64,000 nucleotides of DNA, from the NCBI RefSeq assembly GCF_001457415.1, contig NZ_LN881721.1, positions 434,001-498,000 on the forward strand, in the 5' to 3' direction. Origin of the DNA: Gorillibacterium timonense. Its GTDB lineage: Bacteria; Bacillota; Bacilli; Paenibacillales; NBRC-103111. This document shows, piece by piece, positions 15,841 to 24,525 of the stretch. How positions within the stretch are numbered: position 1 is the first letter of the stretch; every line of letters starts with the position of its first letter. The translations under genes were made by a program, and so were the position numbers. The notes below the pieces were generated by a model that was not told where the DNA came from, searched no databases, and was given only the letters and a program-made list of their open reading frames with translations.

Positions 15841-17717
15841 GTGAACAAAAAGCCAGTCAACGGCCCCAACGCGGTCCCGGAGGCGGTCATGGCGGCCCCC
15901 CCATGGGCAGACCCGTCGAAAAGGCCAAGGATTTCAAAGGTACGATGAAACGGCTTGTCCGTTATCTGAAACCCCAGCGGGCCAAACTGCTGACGGTCTT
16001 CGTCATGGCGATTCTGAGCACCGTCTTCAGCATTGTCAGCCCGAAGGTCATGGGCAGAGCCACCACCAAGCTGTTCGAGGGCGTTATGGCCAAGATGAAA
16101 GGAGTTCCGGGAGCTGAAATTGACTTCACTTACATCTCCCACATCATCTTCATTCTGATCGGACTCTATGTCCTGAGCTCCCTGTTCATGTATGTCACTC
16201 AGTATGTCATGGCTGGCGTGTCGCAGAAGGTCGTCTACGACCTGCGGGAAGAGGTCAACCACAAGCTGAACCGGTTGCCGCTTAAATACTTCGACGCCCG
16301 GACTCACGGTGAGATCCTCAGCCGGGTTACGAACGACGTAGACAACATCGCGAACACACTGCAGCAAAGTTTGACTCAGCTCATCACGTCGGTCTTCACA
16401 CTGATCGGGATCATCGTCATGATGCTGACCATCAGTCCGTGGATGACCCTGATCGCCTTCGTCACCTTGCCGGCATCGGCTTATGTTGCGAAGACCATCG
16501 CATCCAAGTCTCAGCACTACTTCAAGGATCAACAGAGGGAGCTTGGCGAACTGAACGGCCATGTCGAGGAAATGTATACCGGTCACAACATTGTGAAAGC
16601 CTTCGGCCGGGAAAAGGAATCGCTCGACAAGTTCCATGAAGTCAACGACAGGCTATACGATGCGGGCTGGAAGGCTCAATTCATTTCTGGACTCATCTTC
16701 CCCATCCTTGGGTTCGTCAACAACATCGGGTACGTGCTCGTCTGTGTAGTCGGCGGCCTGTTTGTTACTCACGGACGGATTACGGTTGGCGATATTCAAG
16801 CCTTCATTCAATATTCGCGTCAATTCACGCAGCCGATCGTGCAAACCGCGAACATCGCGAACATCCTGCAGTCGACGGTCGCTTCCGCGGAGCGGGTGTT
16901 CGAGGTTCTCGACGAGCAAGAGGAAGAACCGGAACAGGCGAATGCCAAACCGCTCGCCAATCCGGAAGGCAATGTGAAGTTCGATCACGTCCGCTTCGGC
17001 TACAAGGAAGGACAGACGTTGATCAGCGACATGAACATCGAGGTCTCGCAGGGGCAGACCATCGCCATCGTCGGACCGACCGGCGCCGGCAAGACCACAT
17101 TGGTCAATCTGCTGATGCGCTTCTACGAAATCAACGAAGGCAAGATAACGGTCGACGGTAAGGATATCCGCGACCTGAAACGCGGCGATCTGCGCAGCCT
17201 GTTCGGAATGGTGCTTCAGGATACGTGGCTGTTCAACGGAACGATCCGGGACAACATCGCGTATGGCAAAGAAGGCGTCACCGAGACCGACATCGTTCGA
17301 GCAGCAAAGGCGGCTCATGCCGATCACTTCATCCGGACGCTGCCGGAAGGGTATAACACCGTGCTGAACGAAGAGGCGTCGAACATCTCCCAAGGGCAAA
17401 AGCAACTGCTCACCATCGCCCGCGCCATTCTCGCTGATCCGGCGATCCTGATCCTGGACGAAGCGACGAGCAGCGTCGATACCCGTACGGAAGTGCACAT
17501 TCAGGCGGCCATGAGCCGGTTGATGGAAGGAAGAACGAGCTTCGTCATCGCCCACCGGCTCTCCACGATTCGGAATGCCGATCTCATTCTCGTCATGAAT
17601 CACGGCGACGTGATCGAAAAGGGCTCGCACATCGAGCTGATGCAGCAGGGCGGCTTCTACGCCGACCTCTACAACAGCCAGTTTACGGGCAGAAACACCG
17701 AAAAAGAAATCGTTTGA
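15837..17717 (+). CDS. ABC exporter, membrane-ATPase half-transporter B
   Basis: 626 residues. It has an N-terminal Gly/Pro-rich extension (GPGGGHGGPPMG) followed by six helices and an ATPase with Walker A GPTGAGKTT, signature ISQGQKQ and Walker B ILILDEATSSVD. The catalytic Glu is present, so this is the active-site partner of the degenerate half encoded just upstream. The signature starts ISQG where most have LSGG, which is usual in this heterodimer class. Start overlaps the previous stop (ATGA). Confidence 0.9.
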   Translation: MSEQKASQRPQRGPGGGHGGPPMGRPVEKAKDFKGTMKRLVRYLKPQRAKLLTVFVMAILSTVFSIVSPKVMGRATTKLFEGVMAKMKGVPGAEIDFTYISHIIFILIGLYVLSSLFMYVTQYVMAGVSQKVVYDLREEVNHKLNRLPLKYFDARTHGEILSRVTNDVDNIANTLQQSLTQLITSVFTLIGIIVMMLTISPWMTLIAFVTLPASAYVAKTIASKSQHYFKDQQRELGELNGHVEEMYTGHNIVKAFGREKESLDKFHEVNDRLYDAGWKAQFISGLIFPILGFVNNIGYVLVCVVGGLFVTHGRITVGDIQAFIQYSRQFTQPIVQTANIANILQSTVASAERVFEVLDEQEEEPEQANAKPLANPEGNVKFDHVRFGYKEGQTLISDMNIEVSQGQTIAIVGPTGAGKTTLVNLLMRFYEINEGKITVDGKDIRDLKRGDLRSLFGMVLQDTWLFNGTIRDNIAYGKEGVTETDIVRAAKAAHADHFIRTLPEGYNTVLNEEASNISQGQKQLLTIARAILADPAILILDEATSSVDTRTEVHIQAAMSRLMEGRTSFVIAHRLSTIRNADLILVMNHGDVIEKGSHIELMQQGGFYADLYNSQFTGRNTEKEIV

Positions 17718-17747
17718 GTGTAGGCGAATCAATCATGACAGTTTAAG

Positions 17748-17773
17748 GCCGGCGCCTTGTGCGTCGGCTTTTT
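17748..17773 (+). terminator. Terminator of the exporter operon
   Basis: GCCGGCGC / GCGTCGGC stem (one G-U pair) followed by TTTTTCC, 31 nt after the stop. The remaining 258 bp before the MFS gene holds only an 8-bp hairpin (AAGGCAGT / ACTGCCTT at 17889 and 17921) and no gene. Confidence 0.75.
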
Positions 17774-18031
17774 CCTATCTTGCAATATCTTGCTCCATGC
17801 GGGTCTCAGTGTCTTCGGATTGGAATGGCAGGAAGGCGCTTCGTATCATCATCATGGTTGCGCTTCCGAGCATTTGTCGATACGATAGAAGGCAGTCAAC
17901 GGAGTTCGGTGCGGCTTTCTACTGCCTTATGTGTATAGGGGGCCTGTCAGGGCGAGGCGGGTTGTCCTAGGTTCGAGAGGGAGGAGGGCAGCCGCAGATG
18001 GACCCGTGAAAGGCAGGTTTTATATTCGTTC

Positions 18032-19300
18032 ATGTGGCGGAATCGGAATGTCTGGATTGTGTTAACGGGGGAATTTATCGCAGGGCTCGGCTTATGGACG
18101 GCGACCATCGCCAACCTGGAGTTTATGCAGCGGTTGGTTCCTTCGGATTTTTTGAAGTCGGTGATCTTGTTTGTCGGCTTGTTCGCCGGGGTCCTCCTCG
18201 GCCCATTGGCCGGGCGGATCATCGATACGACCCGCAAGAAGACCGTGCTTCTTTATGCCGGGATCGGTCGGCTCTTGAGCCTCGGGCTCATGTTTATTGC
18301 CCTCGCTACCGATTCCATCGCTTGGATGGTCGCCTTCATGATCGCTTTGCAGATTGCCGCGGCTTTTTTTTTCCCGGCGCTGCAAGCGGTCCTTCCGATC
18401 ATCGTGCCGGAGAAGCAACTGATCACGCTGAACGGAGCGCATATGAATGCTTCCACCTTGTCCCGTATTCTAGGAACGGCGCTGGCGGGAATCATGCTGA
18501 CCGTGATGAGTCTCACCGATTTATATCTAGTTTCGGTAGCGGGCTATGCCTTCCTGGTGGTGGCGACCTTCTTCCTTCATACTGAGGAAGAAGAGAAGGG
18601 GCTGCATGTGGCCAAGTCTCGTCAGACGCGTGAAGGCTCAGAAGAGGGAACTCGGAAGGAAGCCTCAAGCAAGCCGGACAAGAGCGGCTTCAAGGAAATG
18701 ATTCCGCTTCTTAAAGGAATGCCGATGGTTGCCATGCTGTTGCTCCTCGCGGTGATTCCGACCCTGTTCATCGGCGGTTTCAATCTGATGGTCATCGGAG
18801 TAAGCGAGCTTCAGCACGATTCCACCATCAAGGGGATCTTGTATGCGGCAGAGGGAACCAGCTTTATCGTCGGAGCCTTCCTCGTGAAACGGCTGTCCTC
18901 GAACGGCCCGCTGCTCCGTCGGCTGCTGCTTTTTGCTTTTCTCGTTGCGATCGCGCATCTGTCGCTTTTCTTCGGCGATTCCAAGCCGTTTGCCATTGCG
19001 TCCTTCGCCCTGTTCGGGTTTTCGGCGGGCTGCTTCTATCCGCTCATCGCCGCTTACTTTCAAACAGAGGTTCCCCGCGAGTACCATGGCCGGTTCTTCT
19101 CGTTTCGCAATATGCTCGACCGGGTATTGACTCAGGTCATCCTGCTGTCCACCGGCTTCTTCCTTGACACCATTGGGCTGCAGTGGATGGCAGTCGTCTT
19201 CGGAAGCCTATCGATGCTGATGGTCCTGACCGCGACCCGCTTCTCCCGTCGCTTTTTTGGTAAAGGATCAAGCCAGCAGGTCGAAATCGATATCCAGTAG
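18032..19300 (+). CDS. MFS transporter
   Basis: 422-residue major facilitator protein with about 12 hydrophobic segments. It belongs to the MFS_3/enterobactin-exporter-like group; the loop after helix 2 reads GPLAGRIIDTTRKK and a charged cytoplasmic loop (about residues 187-230, EEEEKG...) separates the halves. The ATG is chosen because it starts the first membrane segment with no additional upstream N-terminus; its ribosome binding site (AAGGCAGG) is weak. Substrate unknown, drug or metabolite export likely. Confidence 0.82.
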   Translation: MWRNRNVWIVLTGEFIAGLGLWTATIANLEFMQRLVPSDFLKSVILFVGLFAGVLLGPLAGRIIDTTRKKTVLLYAGIGRLLSLGLMFIALATDSIAWMVAFMIALQIAAAFFFPALQAVLPIIVPEKQLITLNGAHMNASTLSRILGTALAGIMLTVMSLTDLYLVSVAGYAFLVVATFFLHTEEEEKGLHVAKSRQTREGSEEGTRKEASSKPDKSGFKEMIPLLKGMPMVAMLLLLAVIPTLFIGGFNLMVIGVSELQHDSTIKGILYAAEGTSFIVGAFLVKRLSSNGPLLRRLLLFAFLVAIAHLSLFFGDSKPFAIASFALFGFSAGCFYPLIAAYFQTEVPREYHGRFFSFRNMLDRVLTQVILLSTGFFLDTIGLQWMAVVFGSLSMLMVLTATRFSRRFFGKGSSQQVEIDIQ

Positions 19301-19369
19301 CGAGATAGCCCGCAATCAAGCTCGCAAGGGTCCTTCTCGATCGGATTATGTAACTCCACGTTTCTGCCT

Positions 19370-19391
19370 CCGAACCCCATCCGGGGTTCGG
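19370..19391. terminator. Hairpin downstream of MFS gene
   Basis: Perfect 9-bp inverted repeat CCGAACCCC / GGGGTTCGG with loop ATCC, 70 nt after the MFS stop, without a T run. It may be a weak terminator or RNA-stabilising hairpin. Confidence 0.45.
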
Positions 19392-19401
19392 GTAGACGAG
19401 T

Positions 19402-19500
19402 ATAATCTAACGGAACCGGCAGCCGTTAATAAGCTAAAAAAGGTGTTTTTTTTAATCTGACGGAAATGGATGCAGCTATTTGACTAACTTTGGGGTGAAT
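19402..19500. repeat. Imperfect direct repeat in non-coding region
   Basis: Two similar stretches follow each other. One begins AATCTAACGGAACC, continues GGCAGCCGTTAATAAGCTAA and ends GGTG. The other begins AATCTGACGGAAATGG, continues GCAGCTATTTGACTAA and ends GGGGTG. Inverted versions of the CGGA core (TCCGTTGG and TCCGTTAG) follow near 19537 and 19585. The 400-bp stretch has no gene on either strand and looks like a repeated intergenic element. Confidence 0.4.
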
Positions 19501-19626
19501 ATCGGCAATTGCCCCCCATTAGTCGCGTATATCTCCGTTGGAATTTCAAACCCTGCCTAATCGATGAAATAGCGGCGGTGGCATCCGTTAGAAAAGCAGC
19601 AAAATCGTTTCTAACCGACATAAGAG

Positions 19627-19647
19627 CAAGAGACAAGAGACAAGAGA
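19627..19647. repeat. 7-bp tandem repeat, three copies
   Basis: CAAGAGA repeated exactly three times in the gap between the MFS gene and the stalk protein gene. Confidence 0.85.
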
Positions 19648-19701
19648 CACGGATTGAAGCGTGAAGGACAACCTTCTTTCTCTTTTGTCAAATCAATAAT
19701 C

Positions 19702-19754
19702 AGGGGCTGACCCCCAAGCAGATGATTGCCTGCTTGGGGGTCAGCCCCTTTTTC
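19702..19754 (+). terminator. Very strong hairpin/terminator
   Basis: Perfect 20-bp inverted repeat (arms 19702-19721 and 19730-19749, 8-nt loop) followed on the plus strand by TTTTT. It lies just past the end of the minus-strand gene at 19804 and 400 bp after the plus-strand MFS gene. The T run suits plus-strand readthrough from the MFS gene. Confidence 0.8.
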
Positions 19755-19803
19755 ATTTAACGTGCTTGGCAGTTGGATGCGGATCAACCAGCTTGGCTGC
19801 CGC

Positions 19804-20979
19804 TTACTTCAACCCGAGATCCTTCACGAGGGCTTCCGCCGCCGCCTTTTCTTCCGGGGTCCCGTTCTTCGCCTTGTCGGCAAGTACGGTGATCCACGCC
19901 TGCTTGGTCTTTGCGTCCTGCGTGATCGAGCCCCACAGCGAGTCCTTGATCATCGCGCGTTGATCGGTGTTCAAGCTGGCATAGAGAGGCAGGAACTGGG
20001 CGATCTGCTCTGGATCGTCACCGGCGATCTGTACGGCGGCTGCCGTCGCGTTGCTCAGCACCAACGGGTCCTTTTCGCTCGCAAGGGCTTTGAGCAGGGC
20101 GCTGAACGCTTCCGGCGTATTCATCTGATACAAGCCATACGCGACGGTATATCGCACAGACTCATTCGTGTGCTTGATGAGAAGCTTTTCCAGCAAGGGA
20201 ACGGTCTGCGAAGTATTGGAATCCGCGATCAGCTTCGTGGCCTGGTAGCCGAGCAGAACATCATCCGGATGAGCGATGCTGTAATCGGCGAAGGGGGTGA
20301 GGTCCTTATTCAGGAATTCGCTGATGAAATAGCGGATTTCCTGGTTTACCACCGCCGAAGGCTTGTCCGTGTTGTACAGACCAAGCAGTATCCCGCTTCG
20401 CTGTGCCTCATTCGCGTTAAGCACGGAGCTGAGCGTCTGCTTATCAGCAGTGCTGAGGGAAGCGGCGGTTTTGTTGAAGACCGCATGAATGAAGCTCTTG
20501 AGGCTTTCTTCGGTCAGAGTGATGGAAGAGCCTCCGCTCTTGCTCACACTTACCGTATTGGTCGCCGCATTGAATGAGACGGAGTATCCCAAAGCTTCAG
20601 CTACCGCCCGTGCAGGCAAATACACGCGGCCTGCTCGTTCCTGGGCCGGGACATCCAGCTCGGAAAGCTTCTTGCCGTTCTTGTATAAGACCTTGCTCCC
20701 GATGGACAGCTGAATCGTGTCGGAACCGGAGTGGGCAATGACCGTCTTCGTGGCCGCTTTGTATTCGATGCCGCCATTCGGCACTCCGAGCGCAACTAGC
20801 AGATCCCGAAGCGGGAACAAGCTGCGGCCTTTCTCGGTATAGGGTTGTCCAAAGGTAAAGGTGACGGCGCTGCCTTGAACAGTCATTCGAAGAGCGGCGG
20901 CTTCGGCAAAGGGTGTGGCGGCAAGGCTGGCGGTTCCGAGCGCGGCGGCGAAGAGGAGCGGATACATGGCTTTTCTCAT
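19804..20979 (-). CDS. Secreted stalk-domain (copper amine oxidase N-terminal-like) protein with helical repeats
   Basis: 391 residues. Signal peptide to about residue 28 (TPFAEA-A). Residues 30-150 are a copper amine oxidase N-terminal-like domain (PF07833), seen in RSLFPLRDLLVALGV and VYLPARAVAEALGYSV, a stalk domain very common in Paenibacillus surface proteins. Residues 160-391 are alpha-helical and HEAT-like (LLEKLLIKHTNESVRYTVAYGLYQM..., EKDPLVLSNATAAAVQIAG). It is probably an extracytoplasmic protein-binding scaffold. The ATG has CAGGAGGTTG upstream. No catalytic residues are evident. Confidence 0.8.
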   Translation of the reverse strand: MRKAMYPLLFAAALGTASLAATPFAEAAALRMTVQGSAVTFTFGQPYTEKGRSLFPLRDLLVALGVPNGGIEYKAATKTVIAHSGSDTIQLSIGSKVLYKNGKKLSELDVPAQERAGRVYLPARAVAEALGYSVSFNAATNTVSVSKSGGSSITLTEESLKSFIHAVFNKTAASLSTADKQTLSSVLNANEAQRSGILLGLYNTDKPSAVVNQEIRYFISEFLNKDLTPFADYSIAHPDDVLLGYQATKLIADSNTSQTVPLLEKLLIKHTNESVRYTVAYGLYQMNTPEAFSALLKALASEKDPLVLSNATAAAVQIAGDDPEQIAQFLPLYASLNTDQRAMIKDSLWGSITQDAKTKQAWITVLADKAKNGTPEEKAAAEALVKDLGLK

Positions 20980-21139
20980 GGGTCAACCTCCTGTATTCAT
21001 AATGTATGGGGCATCTAGGGAAGGAAAGAAAGATTTTCCTAAGCTTACCCTGAATCCTCCCGGCGCACAATAGACGATTTGTCCGAATAGATCGGGGAAT
21101 ATTACCCATACTACTTGAAAAAGACGAGGAGCAGCCCCG

Positions 21140-21727
21140 ATGAACGTATGGGCCGAATGGCTGTTTTATTATACGGTATACGGAATAGCCGGCTGGCTTT
21201 TGGAAAATGGGTACAGCCTGGCGACCGTCGGAGTCTTTTGGAAGGAAGGGTTTCTCTTCACTCCGCTGAAACCGATGTATGGGATCGCGATGGCAGTGCT
21301 GGCCGCCGTTCAAACGGGTGGAGGGAGTCCGATCTTTGTCGTCTTTTGCTGCCTGGTTGTTCCGAGCGCCATCGAATTTGCCAGCGGATTCTTGCTCGAC
21401 AAAGGCTTCGGGAGGCGGTATTGGGACTACCGGAGCATGAAGGGGAACGTCGAAGGGTATGTTTGCCCGAGCTTCTCGCTCTGCTGGGTTCCGCTTTCGC
21501 TCATCTGTGTGTATGGGCTCCAGCCGTATTTGACTAGTTTCTATGAGCGGATCGCTTCCAGTTGGAACGCGGTTTTTCCTTGGTTGGTCATGCTCATGGT
21601 GATCGAGTTTGCCGTTGTAGTGGGGAAGCGGCGTGTCGCTCGGGGAATGAATCCAATGGAACGAGATATGGAATCGGAACCGAATGGGTTTGCGGGCGAA
21701 GGCTCTCCGGAAGCCAATATGGGCTGA
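21140..21727 (+). CDS. PF06541-type membrane protein (putative ABC-transporter type IV)
   Basis: 195 residues with about five hydrophobic segments. The segment FASGFLLDKGFGRRYWDYRSMKGNVEGYVCPSFS matches the conserved W-D-Y...N-x2-G core of the PF06541 family, named for a putative ABC transporter subunit but of unproven function. No ATPase gene is adjacent. The C-terminal 35 residues are hydrophilic and probably disordered. The ribosome binding site is AGGAGCAG. Confidence 0.7.
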   Translation: MNVWAEWLFYYTVYGIAGWLLENGYSLATVGVFWKEGFLFTPLKPMYGIAMAVLAAVQTGGGSPIFVVFCCLVVPSAIEFASGFLLDKGFGRRYWDYRSMKGNVEGYVCPSFSLCWVPLSLICVYGLQPYLTSFYERIASSWNAVFPWLVMLMVIEFAVVVGKRRVARGMNPMERDMESEPNGFAGEGSPEANMG

Positions 21728-21858
21728 CGTAACGCAACAGCAAGACGGAATGCTGCGATGCGAGATGAAGACGGTAGATGGAGACGGATGAGCCGATTGC
21801 TGAAGGTGACGCAGAATGAAGCGTGGGGTGAAATAGTTGGAGTAGGCTCGGAGCCGCT

Positions 21859-21882
21859 AACCGCTAAGGTAGCGGTTTTTTG
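21859..21882 (+). terminator. Terminator before padR
   Basis: AACCGCT / AGCGGTT with loop AAGGT, followed by TTTTTGC; about 130 nt after the PF06541 gene. The rest of this 305-bp gap up to the padR promoter shows no gene. Confidence 0.75.
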
Positions 21883-21962
21883 CGATGCTGAAGGCTAAAT
21901 CGAGGACGAGGAGTGGGCGAATAAGGAAAGGGCTACGCATTTCTGACGGGTAAAAGACTTCG

Positions 21963-22011
21963 TTGACAAATCTTGGTCGTGGTTTTACTATATACTTAGT
22001 AATACAAAGTA
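21963..22011 (+). promoter_or_regulatory. padR promoter with operator-like repeat
   Basis: TTGACA (21963-21968), 17-bp spacer, TACTAT (21986-21991). Just downstream, TACTT (21993-21997) and AAGTA (22007-22011) form an interrupted inverted repeat spanning the start of transcription, suited to PadR autorepression. Confidence 0.65.
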
Positions 22012-22032
22012 ATAAGTCAGGCTGAGGTGACC

Positions 22033-22371
22033 ATGAACGAATCGAGCCAATTGAAAAAGGGAGTTCTTGAGATTCTCGTGCTGCATCTGCTCTCAGGAGC
22101 GGATCTGTACGGCTATCAGCTGATCAGCGAGCTGGATGCTCGAAGCCGGAGCTTTTTCCGGATGAAGGAAGGAACCTTGTATCCCGTTCTCTATCGGCTT
22201 GAGGACGGAGGCTTCATCAGCAGCTACTGGGAGAAGGAAAGCGAGAAGAGAGGCGTTCCCCGCAAATATTACCGCATCACCCCGGAGGGCAAGGAGCGGG
22301 AACGGGAATTGAAAGAGGATTTGGAGCTGTTTGTTCAGTCGATAAAGCTTGTGCTGGAGGGAGAGCCATGA
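22033..22371 (+). CDS. PadR family transcriptional regulator
   Basis: 112 residues, PadR-s1 winged helix: LKKGVLEILVLHLLSGADLYGYQLISEL, EGTLYPVLYRLEDGGFI and PRKYYRITPEGKERE. ATG 22033 is chosen; GTG 22027 is in frame but lies inside the ribosome binding site GAGGTGA. It overlaps the next gene by 4 nt. PadR-HAAS pairs are usually co-regulated, so this protein is predicted to repress its own operon. Confidence 0.9.
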   Translation: MNESSQLKKGVLEILVLHLLSGADLYGYQLISELDARSRSFFRMKEGTLYPVLYRLEDGGFISSYWEKESEKRGVPRKYYRITPEGKERERELKEDLELFVQSIKLVLEGEP

Positions 22372-23090
22372 TACCGATTCGCGTAGAGGAATATGTCGTC
22401 CGGGTGCTGACGCGGCTTCATGTGGACGATGAAACGAAAAACCGGATTCGCAAGGATTTGACAGCCTCTATCCTGGAGCGTGCAGAGCAGGGTGGTGTGG
22501 AGCAAGCGTTGAAGAGCATGGGGTCGCCGGAGGAGGTGGCCCGCGAGTTCGCTGATAATTTATCAGCTGGAAAAGATCTTGAACTGCTCTCGGAGCGGAT
22601 CAACGAGCTGACCCAGGAAATGAAGAGCTTGTCTCCTTATTACGAATATCGTAGCCAGAGAACGCTGTTCGGGCTGCCGCTCGTGCATATCAAGATCCGT
22701 CGAACGGGCTTCGGTTTGTATGGGCGAAGAGGTGGGCTGGCGGTCGCGAAGGGGATCTTCGCCATCGGAGATGTGGCGCTTGGCTTCCTGTCGCTCGGCA
22801 TCATCTCCGCAGGCTTCGTGTCAGTCGGAGCGTTATCAGTCGGCCTTGCGGCGTTCGGAGCGGTCGCGGTCGGTTTGGCACTTGGCGTCGGCGCCATCGC
22901 GGTCGGCACGGTCGCCATCGGAGCATTTGCCATCGGCGTGGTGACGATCGGCGCTTTCGCCATCGGACGCCTGGCCTGCGGCGCCTATCCCGTCGGCCAT
23001 GTGACCCGTCAGCTCTCGGAGAATGAACTGCTGACGTGGTCGGAATTCCGCGATTTGCTGCGGCTGGCATTTCCGAAGCTGTTCAAATGA
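22368..23090 (+). CDS. HAAS-domain protein with glycine-spaced pentapeptide domain
   Basis: 240 residues. Residues 1-80 match the HAAS/DUF1700 helical domain (LTASILERAEQGGVEQALKSMGSPEEVAREF) that accompanies PadR regulators. Residues about 125-208 consist of some 16 successive five-residue units of form x-x-[AS]-x-G (for example DVALG FLSLG, then FVSVG ALSVG, TVAIG AFAIG), very hydrophobic. This may form a compact beta-helix or a membrane-embedded glycine-zipper bundle. A short hydrophilic tail ends the protein. It starts within the padR stop region (ATGA overlap). Function unknown; probably the sensor or effector partner of PadR. Confidence 0.8.
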   Translation: MIPIRVEEYVVRVLTRLHVDDETKNRIRKDLTASILERAEQGGVEQALKSMGSPEEVAREFADNLSAGKDLELLSERINELTQEMKSLSPYYEYRSQRTLFGLPLVHIKIRRTGFGLYGRRGGLAVAKGIFAIGDVALGFLSLGIISAGFVSVGALSVGLAAFGAVAVGLALGVGAIAVGTVAIGAFAIGVVTIGAFAIGRLACGAYPVGHVTRQLSENELLTWSEFRDLLRLAFPKLFK

Positions 23091-23131
23091 CCCACCCGGT
23101 ATTCGCCAACAAGGCAAGTTCGCCAACAATG

Positions 23132-23182
23132 AAACAAGCCGCTCTGCGCAGCAAGTAGCTGTGTGCAGAGCGGCTTGTTTTT
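23132..23182. terminator. Bidirectional terminator
   Basis: 16-bp perfect inverted repeat (arms 23132-23147 and 23165-23180, core CAAGCCGCTCTGC) followed by TTTTTT on the plus strand; it separates the convergent HAAS and iron-ADH genes. Confidence 0.9.
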
Positions 23183-23231
23183 TGCCACAATTAATAATAC
23201 TCGTACAGGTTGCTGGATCTCCGGTCAGGCC

Positions 23232-24395
23232 TTACAGAGAGCTCCGATAGATCGCGTTGACGTCCTCGCGGTCGAGCTTCTTGAAGTTGCCGAACGGCCC
23301 GTACACCATCGCCTTGTCGACCATCGTCGCGAGCTGGCTGTCATCGATCTCGTAATCGGCCAGGCGGGCCGGGGCGCCGATGCTCGTCCAGAAGGCGCGC
23401 AGCGCCTGAATGCCTTCAAGGCCGGTTTCACGCGCCGATTTGCCGGTCGGATCGATGCCGAAGACATTGACGGCGAACTGCTGGAACCGTTCCGGGCCTT
23501 CGTCTATCACATGCTCCATCCAGTTCGGGAAGAGGATGGCGAGCCCTCCGCCGTGGGGGATGTCGTACACGGCACTAACGGCGTGCTCGATGTTGTGCGT
23601 GGCCCAGTCGCCGGTCGTTCCCATGGAGACCATTCCGTTCAGCGCCATCGTGCCGCTGTAAAGGATCGTTTCCCGATGCTCGAAGCTCTCGAGGTCTTCC
23701 AGCAGCTTCGGAGCGGTCTCGATCACCGTGCGCAGCAAGGTTTCGCAGAAGCCGTCCTGTACAGGCGAATTGGTGGTGTGGTGGAAGTACGACTCGAACA
23801 CGTGAGACATGATGTCCACCATGCCATAAACCGTCTGGTTGCGGGGAACCGATGAAGTGAAGGCCGGGTCGAGAATCGAAAATTGCGGGAACACATGAGG
23901 ACTTCCCCAACCAACTTTTTCTTGGGTATCCCAGTTGGTGATGACGGAGCCGTTGTTCATTTCGGAGCCGGTGGCGGCGAGTGTCAGCACGGTGCCGAAG
24001 GGCAGGGCATCCTTGACCGGTGCCTTGTGCGTGATGAAGTCCCAAGCGTCTCCTTCATAGCGGGCACCCGCCGCGATCGCCTTCACGCAGTCGATGACGC
24101 TGCCTCCGCCTGCGGCGATGATGAAGTCGACTTGCTCCTGCTTGCAGATCTCGACGCCCTTTTGTACCGTGGACAAACGCGGATTCGGCTCCACACCCGA
24201 AAGCTCGTGCACGGTTTGGCCGAGTTCGTTCAGAATGCCAATAACGCCGTCATAGACGCCGTTTTTCTTGATGCTGCCGCCTCCGTAGACGAGAAGGACG
24301 GTTTTTCCGTATTTGGGGAGCTCTTCTTTCAGCTTGTCCAAGGTGCCTTGGCCGAAATAAAGACGGGTCGGATTGTGAAAACTAAAACGGTTCAT
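23232..24395 (-). CDS. Iron-containing alcohol dehydrogenase (butanol dehydrogenase type)
   Basis: 387 residues, Fe-ADH group III, closest in pattern to BdhA/YugJ NAD(P)H-dependent butanol dehydrogenases. Motifs: [10 protein letters not shown] at the N-terminus, the dinucleotide loop [10 protein letters not shown], and metal ligands in [14 protein letters not shown] and [22 protein letters not shown]. It reduces aldehydes to alcohols in fermentation. AGGAGG lies just upstream of the ATG. Divergent from a zinc alcohol dehydrogenase gene with a shared 125-bp promoter region. Confidence 0.93.
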   Translation of the reverse strand: MNRFSFHNPTRLYFGQGTLDKLKEELPKYGKTVLLVYGGGSIKKNGVYDGVIGILNELGQTVHELSGVEPNPRLSTVQKGVEICKQEQVDFIIAAGGGSVIDCVKAIAAGARYEGDAWDFITHKAPVKDALPFGTVLTLAATGSEMNNGSVITNWDTQEKVGWGSPHVFPQFSILDPAFTSSVPRNQTVYGMVDIMSHVFESYFHHTTNSPVQDGFCETLLRTVIETAPKLLEDLESFEHRETILYSGTMALNGMVSMGTTGDWATHNIEHAVSAVYDIPHGGGLAILFPNWMEHVIDEGPERFQQFAVNVFGIDPTGKSARETGLEGIQALRAFWTSIGAPARLADYEIDDSQLATMVDKAMVYGPFGNFKKLDREDVNAIYRSSL

Positions 24396-24525
24396 GAGAA
24401 ACCTCCTGAAAGGGAATGGGGTTCTTGGCGTTGCCGCAAATCAAGAAAGGGCGGAGATCGACGCCTATGTCTTCATTGTATCAAAGGATGCCCAAAAACG
24501 ATAATGGACAAGGAGAAGGATGCGC

